A stretch of DNA of 64,000 nt from Talinum fruticosum. Its lineage: Eukaryota > Streptophyta > Magnoliopsida > Caryophyllales > Talinaceae. The translations under genes were made by a program, and so were the position numbers. Below the pieces are notes generated by a model. It saw nothing but the letters and a program-made list of their open reading frames with translations. It had not been told where the DNA came from and searched no databases. This document shows positions 36,879 through 48,206 of this stretch, in pieces (position 1 is the first letter of the stretch; the number at the start of each line of letters is the position of its first letter). The stretch lies in assembly GCA_021018815.1 (NCBI GenBank), contig JAITYX010000055.1, positions 2,975,422 through 3,039,421 on the forward strand. The letters run 5' to 3'.

Positions 36879-37318
36879 GCGGGTGCTTTGTCTCTCTTCT
36901 AATAAATATTTGACCCAAAACAAACACCAAAAGGGCTCAGAGAGCTGCTTGGATGAACCACATGTCGCCAAGCTGAGAGCATAAATTCGACCCAGAACGC
37001 CACTTGTCAATCAGAGAGAGCCCGAAAAACACATGTTGAATTCCAAAAAGGACAGAGAAGCACTATGTTTCCTAGCTACTACGTGTCGCCTTATTCCTCC
37101 GCCGCTCCCAATCTCTACCCTCGATTCGTCTTACAAATTACGACCCAATTGTGAATTTATCACCTTCTTTGGCGTTGGATTTATTCTTAGACAGAGAAAG
37201 TGAAAGAGTGTGTGTTTGTGTATCTCCTGTGTTTTATGCTCAAATTTGTCCAGGACACATCTGTTCTTCTATTCTGATCTAATCTCGATCGTCTCCAAAT
37301 AACTTGGGAAGCTTAAAA

Positions 37319-40300
37319 ATGAAGGTATGCTCTCTTTGACTTTCTTTCTTTCTCCCTATATCTACACTACAATCCATAGAAAAGTGTTGTTTTGCATGCA
37401 TGCATGAATGAACACCTTGAACTGTGGAGATAAAGCTTCCTGAAAATTCATTCATACATGTATGTACGAATTTGAAGTCGAAATATACAGAAACAAGCAA
37501 AATAGATGAGCATGTAGAAGTAATTTTATGAACTATAATTAGGTGGAGACAAGGTCTCAGACTCAGGCTCATGACCAAGAAGACAAGATAATGACTCGGA
37601 AGCAGAAGGCAGAGAGTAAAGCGGCCGCGGATCAGACCGAGCAGCCCACAAAGAAGGCGAAGCAAGAGGACGAGACAGATAATGGAAGAACTAATGGGAC
37701 GCCGGCTAGTTCCGAGATTGTTAAGGAGTATGAAGAGTTCTGTAAGGCCATTACAGAGAATCTCTCTGTTGATCAAATGAAGGAGATCCTTCAGCATAAT
37801 GGCCAGGAGCCTTCCGGTCCTGATGACACCATCATTGCTAGATGGTATGCCACTACTCTCTTCACAAACTGGTCCTTCATTCGGGTCAGTTTCAGTGTGG
37901 GTTGGTTTGAGTCGAGTTTGGGGTCTGCTAATTGCTGGTTCAATGAGACAAGAAAACGTTGTTGGTTTGCAAAATTATGTGAATGACTGGAGAAGCTCTT
38001 GAGTGTTCTCAGTAAGACAATGTATGCTAGGAAAATTTGAAGTGGGATAATTCAGAACATAGTAGTATAGAGGGAACATATGGTAGGTAATTGGGTACTG
38101 GTCGTTGCTAAAAATGTAAAAATTCTTCTTTGACAAACATAACTGAGTGGAAAAATTCGTTGGGTTGCAAAATTATATGAATGACCTGAGAATCTGTTGA
38201 TTGTTTTGAACAGCCAAGACTTGCTGTTTTATGGGGCGCTACTGGAATGCCCTGTATGTGGAGGATATTTGGAGTTCAATGGAAGCAACTATTCTTGTAC
38301 AGGAGAACTAAGTGAATGGTCAACTTGTACTTATAAGACCAGAAACCCTCGCAGGAAACAGGACCCTCTCAAGTTGCCAGAATCAGTCCTGAACTCCAAG
38401 ATTTCAGATGTCAGTGAAGGGTTTCCTCTCTCCTAAACTTGTATATTTTGGATACTTCTAAGGTATTCAGTGATGTTAATTTTTTGTTCGTTTGAATGCA
38501 GGTGTTAAAGAAGTACCAAGACCCAAAAAGCCGTCACCAGGAGGAGATCCCCCTGCTGATAAGCCTTTCTTAGGGATGGTTATTTCCCTGTCAGGCCGGC
38601 TCACTCGAACCCATGTCAGTAAAACACTCTTGCCATAAGTTGCAAGTTATTTAAATTTCTTGAGTGAAGTTATCTGAATAAATTTGTGCTCCTTGAATGG
38701 TAACAAAGCAATACTGGAGGAAAGAGATTGAAAAACATGGAGGCAGAATTGCCAGCACTGCTATTGGTAAGTCTTACCCCATCAATAGTTCCCCTTTCTC
38801 TATGTAACAAAATGCGTACATTTATGGAAATTGGTTGTTGCAGGGGTTACTTGTTTAGTAGTTTCCCCTATGGAACGTGAGCGAGGTGGTTCATCCAAAG
38901 TTACTGAAGCATTGTAAGTGTTAATCCTGCCGTTGAATACACTTGTCATTGCTAATAAGTCCATAATCGACGATGGATTTGAGTAATAAAATGGTCTTTT
39001 GGTTCTAACAGAGAAAGAGGGATACCGGTTGTAAGAGAAACGTGGCTGAGTGACAGCATTAAGAAGCAAGAGGCTCAACCTCTTGAAGCATATGACTGTG
39101 TATCTGATTTGTCCACTTATGGTAAAGGAATTCCGTTGGATAAACAGGATCCGAGCGAGGAGGCCATTGAAACCCTTACTGCTGAAGTAATTCCCACCTC
39201 CCGTTGTCTCCTCTTCACATAGTTCTCTTTGTAATTTGAGTCCCATCCCTTGGTTTGGCAACTTGTTTTGTAGCTTAAAATGTATGGGAAGAGAGGTGTG
39301 TACAAAGACGCAATGTTGCAGCAAGAAGGAGGAATGATACTAGAGAAAGAAGGGTTGCTTTACAACTGTGGCTTCTCTCTTTGTGATCAAGGCCGAGGCA
39401 TCAATGAGTAATATTCATAAACTAAATGAATCTCTTTTCCCATAAATTTGTCTGAAATTTCTGACCAAAATTTGGTTCTTGGTAGAATTGCAATCACACA
39501 ACTGATCACAGTTCCTGAGAAGAAGTTGCATCTTTATTACAAGAAGGGCAAGGTAGGAGATGACCCTAAAGCTGAAGAGAGGCTAGAAGAGTGGGACGAT
39601 GAGAATGATGCTATAAAAGAATTTGCAAGGCTTTTTGAGGAGCTAACGGGAAACGAGTTCTTGCCATGGGAAAGAGAGAAGAAGTTCCAAAAGAAACCGC
39701 ATAAGTTCCATGTCATTGACATGGTAGTCGTTCTCTTTAAAAGGGTTTTTAACGATTTTGTCATTTTTCCTTGGCTAATCAACAATTCTTCATAGGATGA
39801 TGGAATTGAGGTGAGGTACGGTGGACTAGGTATGCGGCAGCTTGGGACAGCAGCTGCACATTGCAAATTGGATCCCTTGGTTGCCAACTTCATGAAGGTT
39901 TTATGCGGTCAAGAGATCTACAGGTATCGTGTAACAGATTGTGTCCCTTGCGATAATTTTGTTTTCTGTTTGCTGTTAATTGAATGATTGTCTTTTGCGT
40001 GCAGATATGCTTTGATGGAGATGGGTTTAGACGCTCCTGACTTGCCAATAGGAATGGTTACTGATCTACACCTAAAAAGATGTAATTTTTGCTACCTTTT
40101 TTCTTCACAATTTCATGTTTTCCATGTTTGTGGGTTAATTACATTGCGGGTAATTACTGTAATTCGATTCAGGTGAAGAAGTCTTAATTCAATTCATAGA
40201 CACCATCAAGTCACAAAAGGAGGAAGGGCCGAAAGCAGAGGCTCTTTGGTCTGATTTCAGCTCAAAATGGTTTACGCTCATGCACTCTACACGGCCATTC

Positions 40301-41580
40301 ATCTTCAAAGACTTCATGGAACTTGCAGACCATGTAAGAAAAGATGCGCCTGTTGAAACTTAAAAGCATTTTAAACTTCAAGTTTTACGAAGGAGATTTC
40401 TGGCTGATCTTTCCGTGGGCTATTCTGTGGGCTATTCTTTAGGCTGCAGCACCTTTTGAGACGGTTCGAGACATAACTGTGGCTTCCCACCTTATAGGCG
40501 ACATGAGTGGCTCAACTCTTGACGATCCATTGTCTGACCGTTACAACAAGCTGGGATGCAAAATCACTCCTCTGGAGAAAGATTCAGATGATTACAAGAT
40601 GATTCTAAACTACTTGGACAAAACCTATGAACCCATCAGAGTTGGTGACACTGTAAGCATCTTCCTACAGCTACAAATGCAAAAATCCTGAGGTCTTAAT
40701 TCTTGAAACTCATCTGGGATTTTACCTGTCCAGAGCTATGACGTCTCGGTTGAGAACATATTTGCTGTTGATCTAAGTGCTGGGCCGTCTTATGAGGACA
40801 TAAAGAAGCTCCCGAACAAAGTTCTTCTGTGGTGTGGTATAGAGAACCAACCAGTGCCCATCTCTTGACTTGATTTGGCCAAGTCTTCTTTGATGCTTAT
40901 AGCGTTTGCTGTATCATATGAGCAGGAACACGGAGCTCGAATTTACTGAGACATTTGCAGAAAGGGTTTCTCCCTGCTATATGCTCTCTTCCTGCTCCAG
41001 GCTACATGGTATTGTAGCCCCAAATCCTTCTCTTTTGACTTGCACATTTCTATGCTGCTCCTTCATACTTAAAAACTCATTTGGTTTTTAACAGTTCGGG
41101 AAGGCAATAGTGTGTTCCGATGCATCGGCTGAGGCAGCGAGGTACGGGTTCACAGCAGATGACAGGCCAGAAGGGTTCCTAGTGCTGGCTGTCGCATCTC
41201 TAGGCGAGGACATTATGGAGCTGACAAGCCCACCAGAGGATACAAAGTCATTGGAGGAGAAGAAGGTAGGAGTGAAGGGATTAGGAAGGATGAAAACCGA
41301 CGAATCAGAGCACTTCATCTGGAAGGATGACATCAAAGTTCCCTGTGGAAGCTTGATCCCAGCATCCCCAGAGCACAAAGAGAGCATCCTTGATTTCAAT
41401 GAATATGCAGTCTATGACCCAAGACAGGTAAATAACAATCACATTTAGGTCAAATTTTTTTGTCATTATTTGTTTCTTAATTTTAATGAAGTGGTGGTTT
41501 TGTGAGTCCAGGTGAAGATAAGCTTCTTGGTGGGGGTCAAGTATGAGGAGAAGGATGTAGAGATGGACGTGGCTGAATGA
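37319..41580 (+). CDS. PARP3: Poly(ADP-ribose) polymerase 3-like protein (17 exons)
   Basis: Exons are 37319-37324, 37543-37844, 38214-38409, 38502-38614, 38709-38766, 38844-38913, 39012-39186, 39274-39407, 39486-39723, 39796-39923, 40005-40081, 40173-40333, 40443-40652, 40734-40836, 40926-41008, 41095-41427 and 41512-41580. With one missing base restored they give about 818 aa, close to Arabidopsis PARP3. Exon 1 encodes only Met-Lys. Domain order is a Lys-rich N-terminus, PADR1 zinc region (CPVCGGYLEF...C...C, exon 3), BRCT (from about residue 190), WGR (from LKMYGKRGVY), the PARP regulatory domain and the catalytic domain. The canonical H-Y-E triad reads C657 (LLWCGTRSSN), V691 (GKAIVCSD) and E788 (NEYAVYD), as in other plant PARP3 proteins, so polymerase activity is doubtful. 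A likely role is in DNA repair or seed vigour. Exon 4 has five C at 38549-38553 where six are needed to pass from KKYQDPKSRHQEE to DKPFLG. Confidence 0.95.
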
Positions 41581-42453
41581 AAAGAGAAGGCTGGAGCTGG
41601 AAATGTCAAGTGTCTTTGGTTGGTTTTGGTGGGGGGTTTTTGGGCTCTTGGGGTGTAGGAAATGGGAATAGATGGGTGGATTTTTTGGCTGTAAATATAA
41701 TGTGCATCCTCCCAAGTGTCTCTGTAGATGTCCTTTGAAGATAATCTGTCGTTGCAACAAGTTGAACCATGTTTCCAAGTTCAATGTCATCTGTAGGACG
41801 TAACACCACTCCTGCTTATTTTGCAGCTTCTTCTCAACTGGGTACTTGCCACCGAAAAAGAAAATATGGTTTGTTTGTTGTTGTTGGTGCAAGCGGTTGG
41901 CTATTCTATTTGAAGATTTTAACCAAGTAAACAATGGGTGAATTCTGGAAATCGGTAACTTATGGGAGTGCAATTGTCAGACAGTGACTCTCAAGAGTCA
42001 AAACTACCACCCTTCGTTGTAGTAACTTATTTTGATAAGATAGGAAGAAAATTGCAATTGAAGCATTTTTAGTCCCTTTGACTGAGCGAATTACACCTTT
42101 CTTGAGGAACAGCAGAACAGGAAATGAGTAAAAGATGGCAGGGAAACAGGGAAAACACAAGAAGAAAAGGAGCAAGCAGCCCAAGAGAGAAAGGAGAAGA
42201 GAACCCAAGTATATACCAAGAGAGAGATAGTCAATCAAAATGTTAAATACATATTGTTCGCAGGTGTTTACAGGTATCAAGATATATATATAAGATTAGC
42301 TATAGTGGAAGCAGAACCCAAGTATACCCCAAAAATCTTCTCTTGGGGTTTTCATGTAAAGCCAAGTTTTTCAACAATTCTTCCTTCTATATGACATAAA
42401 AAAGACACAGAAAAAATAGGTAAAATAAATACAATCAAATATACCAAAAGCTT
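41581..42453. other. Shared 3' region between convergent genes
   Basis: PARP3 ends at 41580 and the sialyltransferase-like gene ends at 42454 on the opposite strand. The 870 bases between hold both 3' UTRs. Minus-strand frames up to 222 codons here overlap PARP3 exons 16-17 and have no family motif. No separate gene is seen. Confidence 0.5.
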
Positions 42454-43658
42454 TCAACGATGAATTACCACAGGAGGGAACTTGAACTCCCTGGAGAAGA
42501 ACGGTATAGCTTGAGGTTTTTCGATTAAATCTCGGTAAAAATCATACTCGGCCTCGTAATCATGCAATCCCAGCTCGGCTTTCTGGTTAGTATGATAATG
42601 GTGCTTAGCTGAGGCCGATTTCCCAAACCCAAACAAGCTAACGCGATCACATACCCCTAGAGCCAGCATCACAGCTTGCAAACCAGAAGAGTAATGGAAC
42701 ATTGGACCATCATGGACAGAGTTCCATTGCTCCAAGGTTTTGTTTGATCCGTCTAAGAACCGTTTCAGCGAGTAATACTTTACAACACGAGCACATATAA
42801 CATCAAACCGGGGATCAGTGACAATGAGGGGGACTTATGGGAGGAGTTGCAAGCGACATAGTCTAGGAATTGAAGAGGTTGGCACATGTACATAACAATG
42901 GGGCCATTAGCTCCATAAGGGTGGCAAAAACAGTCCTCCCTCCTTGCACAAAGATGCAAAATGTTGCTATTTATAAAGGAAATGGTCGTTTTTGAACCCA
43001 CATTCCTTTTGTAGGCTTCAATTCTAGCATTGTTCAACCGGATCACGGCTTCATGGGTATCAATCAAATTTCCAAACTCTTTGTTCAACAAAATCCCACT
43101 ATTTCCCACCACAGCACAAGATGAGTACTTCCTCTTTGGGGGTTCAAACCATAATGCTTGTCAATGGGAACCTTGACAAGGTCTACTAACTCATCCATTA
43201 TATCAGGTTGAAACTTCTTATTCCTAGCCCAATCACTCAATGCCCTCCTAAAGTCCAACCAGACCCCCTGAATGCCGGTGACCGGAGGCTAACCCCCATC
43301 CCCGAGCCGCTCGGGTACGGATACTGGGGCCGTTGAAGAACCTCCGCCACGTGGCGAAGGTCCGGAGCTTGGCAGGGCTACCGAAATTGCCCTCCAACAA
43401 TTGGTCAATTTCCTGCCTCATCTGGGGCTCACCCACCTCAATTTCAGCCAGTTTCAGCAAAGTGGAATTGAACAATGAGGAATCCGATGGTAAAACTGGT
43501 ACTGATCCATCAGACCCAGAACTCCAAAACCGGATTCTACCATCCCCATCTCCATAAATGGATCCAACCCCACTTCGGATAGCAACCCGGAAGCAAAAAG
43601 TGGTAGCAACCACAACAAGTAACAGTAGGCTGAAAACGGGTCGGCTTGACCTTTTCAT
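42454..43658 (-). CDS. Sialyltransferase-like protein, GT29 family (intronless)
   Basis: This single-exon gene of about 402 aa resembles Arabidopsis SIA1/SIA2. A Golgi type II anchor (residues about 8-25, [11 protein letters not shown]) follows MKRSS. The stem carries [12 protein letters not shown]. The L sialylmotif is [10 protein letters not shown]...[11 protein letters not shown]...GSKT, the S motif is [20 protein letters not shown]...FGFGKS, and the VS region KHHYHTNQ...HDYEAEY retains the catalytic His and Glu. Plants lack conventional sialic acid, and the homologues act in the Golgi on pectin or related glycans, with male-gametophyte roles reported for SIA1. The frame breaks four times, each at a G/C run one base short: complement C5 at 43293-43297, C5 at 43264-43268, G5 at 43138-43142 and G5 at 42828-42832. 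Adding one base at each gives an uninterrupted family-like protein. I therefore treat it as an intact gene with sequence errors. The start at 43658 was chosen because the Met is followed by the anchor. Confidence 0.85.
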
Positions 43659-46600
43659 TGGAGCTGGAAAAGAGCTCAATCGATGGGAAATATGTGCTAT
43701 AGTTTTTGGTGAGCAATTAGCATACACTTTGCAGATGGGTTTTGAATCAGAGTCTTCATCCTTGCTTTCAAACATTCAAATGAACCCCAAGAACCCAGCA
43801 CAAATACAAAAACTATAAATTCACAAGGTGTGTTTTTGTTACTCTGGAACCAAAAGAAAGAAAGAAAAGGCCCAAAATTTGAACTTGAATGGAGAAACAG
43901 AGGGAGGGAGGGAGGGAGGAAGAGAGTGAAGGCAGGGACTGCTACATACAGATTTGGAGCAAAATGGAGGAGCAGAGCTGATTTAAGAGTGAAGAGCAAG
44001 TCCTAAATTTTCTGGGTAATGGGGCCAGAGGATGCTGAAGAAGAGGGAGAATATAGGTTGGGTGAATCAGGCAAAAGGACTATGATATAGCATATATATA
44101 TAATCACAGCTCAAGTATTGGTAGCTACTGCCTCTTTCTTGACAGGAACTTCATTTAAAATGTGTTCTTTGGGATTGTTACTACTTACAGTGTCAAGGTT
44201 ACCAGCAAAGACATTCTTACCAAAATGGCAACATAGTGTGATTTTGACTTCAATTTAATTGGAAACTTTTCTCTTTAAAAAAATTAAGGATGAAGCAATT
44301 AGAAATTTAGAATTCGAATTAGTTTAATCATACTGTTAAAATAAAAACTTAGTACATCTTCAATATTTTTAAATTGATAAACCAAGTTTTTTTAACACAA
44401 ATTTTGTTATGTACATCAATATTTCCTTAGCGTTAAAAACTGTCAGCATTGTAAAACGGAAAGAGTAGAAAATTAAAAAAGTAGTCAACCATACATTAAT
44501 TTGCAAGTATCTGGGGATGCTAATACCCAGACCATGACTATGGCCTTTTTTTGGTCATATCCTCTTCTATCATGCTTGGCTTTCATTATCACAACGTGGT
44601 ATAAGAATATAAAATTAATCAAATAATAACCTTTAATTTAAAAATGGTTGCTTTAAATCCATTCAAAATTATAAATGATGTCTTCTTTTTTGGCCTTTCT
44701 AAATTGGTGGGGAGTGGAAAAGAAGGGTCAACATTGGAATCTAAACTATATTCATATGGGGTAGGCACTTCATGAGGAAATTTTGAATGGAATCTCCCTT
44801 AGAAGCTACACCAATTATTACATTTTTTTATTAATTTGTTGCATTTCATAAGTATAAAAAAGTCATATGTCATATTTAAGTTATCAAATAGTAACATTAA
44901 TTAAATATACAAATATTCAGCTAAAAAACATATGAAAGATATACGATGAATAAGTATAATAATTGATTTTTTTATTCAATTAAAAAGTATATGAAAGATC
45001 TTTGATAAATAAGTAAATTAATTTATCTCCGATGCATTTCAATTCATAATAATAGAAAAAACTTTTCTATGCATGCCTATATAAGGTATAAACACCTCAA
45101 GATAGGATTCAAACTAAATATTTAATAATATTTTTTAGAAACTTTTAAAAACTATTCTTATTCATAAATTTAAATTACAAGATGAGGAAGAGGTTTATGC
45201 ATGGTTTTAAGTCCTTATTCTAAAGTCTTTGTTAGAATTTGGAATACATTCTTTTGTCATCATTGTTATTCGTTTTCATTTGACATGACATCAACTAGTT
45301 CAAAATAATATGTGGTGGGCAAGTAGGTTAAGACTTCTTTTCACAACATAAAGAAATAAGGAAAATTAGAAAAAAAAAACAATTCCCGGAATAATTGGAT
45401 GAATTTTTTTTTTAAAACCTGAACAATATGACCTTTAGGAGGGTTTTTTTATCTAACTACCATCAAATTTGACCACATTCGACTCACCTTAAAACTAATT
45501 AGGTAGACATGAATGATACCTCGTTGTATTTGGTTGACTTCTTTTGAAATCTGGTATATACTTACACTTAATTTGTTACATTATGCACTTAATTTTTCTC
45601 TCTCTTACAAAAGTTAAATTGAATAAAGTTCCTCTTTTAGCCAAACTAAAAGGAGAAACTACCAAATATAATAAAACTGTCATTGAAGTTTTCAAAAGGA
45701 TCATCCACATCTGCCTTCCGATGAGTCAAATTCAATGGTAATTTCACATATAAAAAAATTACCCCCTAAAAATTATATTTTTACATAAAAAAAGAAGGCT
45801 TACTTTCGTTCCATTACCTCAAAAATTAATTTATTTTCATCAAAGAATAAACAAATTTGCTTTGCTCATAGACATGGGAATTTGAACTAAGATGTATGTA
45901 CTTTTTGAGATACAATTTTTAAAAAATTAAATCAGTTTTTTGTTATATTTTATAATTTTTTTAGATGAAGTGATATCATTCTAGAACAAATTATTTTTCA
46001 TAAAACTTCATCCAAACATGCACCTGTATCAAGTTCAGTTTCTGTTAATGGCAAATGATTTAGTAGTTATATCATGGCATTAAAAGATAATAGACAAGTC
46101 GAGTATACAAATTAAGAAATTGAATTTCAATTATTTATTAAAGCATATCAATTAGCAGAATTTTGATAAAAGAAATTAAACAGTCCAATCATGTCATGTC
46201 AATTTAGTTTAAAATTACATTACATAGTGTTCGGTTCATTTTTGTTTTAATAAATTTTATATTGAATTCGTATTATGTTATCATATCGGTTAAACTTTAA
46301 TAATTTGGTCATAAAGAGAAAACTATAACTACCTAGATTTAGATCCTTTTATTTTTTTTTGAACCTAGATACAAACTCGATTTAAACCTCGCTAAGTTTG
46401 TAGATATTGAACCCAAAGTCTCTGTATCTACGATTCCGTAGGTCCCTAATAGGTCTTATCTCATGTTATTTATGACTTGTTCAATAGTATTTTATATTTG
46501 TAAACAATCTGACAACATGTTACTCTTGAACATGACCGAAATATCATATTTTAAGGCATATATTTTGATATCTAGTAACCAAAATACAAAGTGCAAACCA

Positions 46601-48206
46601 TGAGCTAGAGACAAAGCAGAGAGCGGGCGAGAGGAAGAGAAGAGAGCAAAAGAGACACAAAGAAATAAAGTAGTAATTGCAAACAACATATCAAGAAATA
46701 AGAATTTAGGATTTACTCGTAAAATCACAAGTACTCACTTAAATAAGTCAATTTAAAAATATTTTATTTTTTTAAAAAATAACTTATAGAATTCTAACCA
46801 GATTTTGAGTCAGATTTGAATTTAATACAGACAATTTAGACTAATTCCTGATCCAGATCCATCGAATCTAAATTTTCTTCCGCCTTTAAAAATTTTACAC
46901 TCATTTCTACTTATTCCCTTTATTCTAACCTCTTACTCCCAAAAAAAAAAAAATGTTTTGCGTAAGAGAAGAAGATAAAACTTTTAATCAATTGAATATT
47001 ACAATAAGGTGGATGAGTGGGAAAAGGGCAGGCCCTGTTCAATGCCCAAGACCTTTTGGAATCAATGTTGTCCACGAAAGCAGCCACGCGTGGCTGACTG
47101 GACTGTCTCTGCCAGTGCCTATTCTGAATTTCTCCGTCATAACTTTTGGTCTATTTGAGGCTTCACCAAATCTTACTGATGACAAATAATTAATAACAAT
47201 GGAAAATTAGGGTTAGATCCAAACTTGACTAGTCATATTTTCATTTTTCTACACCTTACGTATTTAGAGGGGAAGGTAAGACCCATCCATCACATCAACT
47301 ATGAGTAAAAGCTTAATATCATCACAACTAAACTTGCTCGTGAGAATTTCTCCGATCACGTAGTAACTAATACGTGTGAAATTTCATAATAGGCATAGAT
47401 AGTCAGATAATACGTGTGAAATTTCGTAATGGGCATAAATAGCCAGATAAAAGAGTTCGATAGTATAAACAACCTCACCTTTTAACCTATTCATTAAAAT
47501 ACATTTACTTCAATATTCATGGCCGTTACCAGCCAACTTAATATAACTCTGTATAGAGATTGTAATACATGGACTGCTTACCATTTCAAAATAAATAATA
47601 AATAAATAAAATATGTAATGACTTCACTGAATGCTCCAGATGAACAATTCCATTAATTCTATTCACAAAAGGTATGGCATGGCAAGGGAGGGGGCAGGAT
47701 TTGGATCAAGTTAGCTAATGCATACACAAATGTCCCCCATTAATTAGTATATTTCTCTTCATATGGAAATCCTACTAAGCATATATCCTTCACCAAATGC
47801 TCCATAATTAAATATAGTGGTACATTATTTCTGCCCATATCCTCATATAATAAGCATATGGGGTAGGGGGTATATCATTATTATTAGAGCAAAGCAAAGC
47901 AATGACCCCAAATCCCAACTTCCTCAAGTTGCTTAATATTTGATCTGATCTCAGTTGTCTCCATTGCAAATGTTGATTCCATCCTTCTAGATACCCAACA
48001 TATTAGCTGTACCATTAACAAATAAATCATGGATAACCCTTGCAAAAATGATGGCATCAAGAAAAAAAAAAAAGGAAATCCACAATTTCCCATGTCTTTT
48101 TACCGGGTCCTCAGCAGATCACAGAGGATCGAACCGAATGAAGTGAAAGATTTTCCCTGAACATAACAAGAACACTACATGAAGCAAGTTTTATTACCTA
48201 GTTAAA
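43659..48206. other. Intergenic, AT-rich, no gene recognised
   Basis: The first 400 bases are the promoter and 5' UTR of the sialyltransferase-like gene, with a GGGA repeat near 43905-43920 (plus strand GAGGGAGGGAGG). From about 44200 to 47300 the DNA is very AT-rich with only chance frames. A 40-bp direct duplication lies at about 47369-47450. The last 300 bases would be the 3' UTR of the methyltransferase gene. Confidence 0.4.
47369..47450. repeat. 40-bp tandem duplication
   Basis: Two adjacent units each begin TAATACGTGTGAAATTTC and continue with a GGCATA-A-AG-CAGATAA type ending. The unit offset is 40 bases, with a few mismatches between copies. No coding role is apparent. Confidence 0.8.

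Noticed and set aside
37279..37797. 172-codon minus-strand frame
   Set aside because: It lies antisense to PARP3 exons 1-2 and the first intron; the plus strand is clearly coding and the minus frame has no family motif.
38502..38614. Alternative PARP3 exon 3 donor that would bypass the frame problem in exon 4
   Set aside because: A donor inside GATGTCAGTGAAG would restore the downstream frame but would replace the conserved KKYQDPKSR segment with an unrelated Pro-rich one. A missing C is simpler.
41305..41973. 222-codon minus-strand frame, the longest in the window
   Set aside because: It overlaps PARP3 exons 16-17 on the other strand and its 3' UTR. The sequence is low-complexity with no recognised domain and no homologue that I know.
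42454..43658. Sialyltransferase-like gene as a decayed pseudogene
   Set aside because: All four breaks are one-base deficits at G/C runs; no stop, no lost motif and no other indel is present.
46953..47189. 78-codon plus frame in the region between the sialyltransferase-like and methyltransferase genes
   Set aside because: No motif, no splice context and no promoter-like setting; typical of a chance frame.
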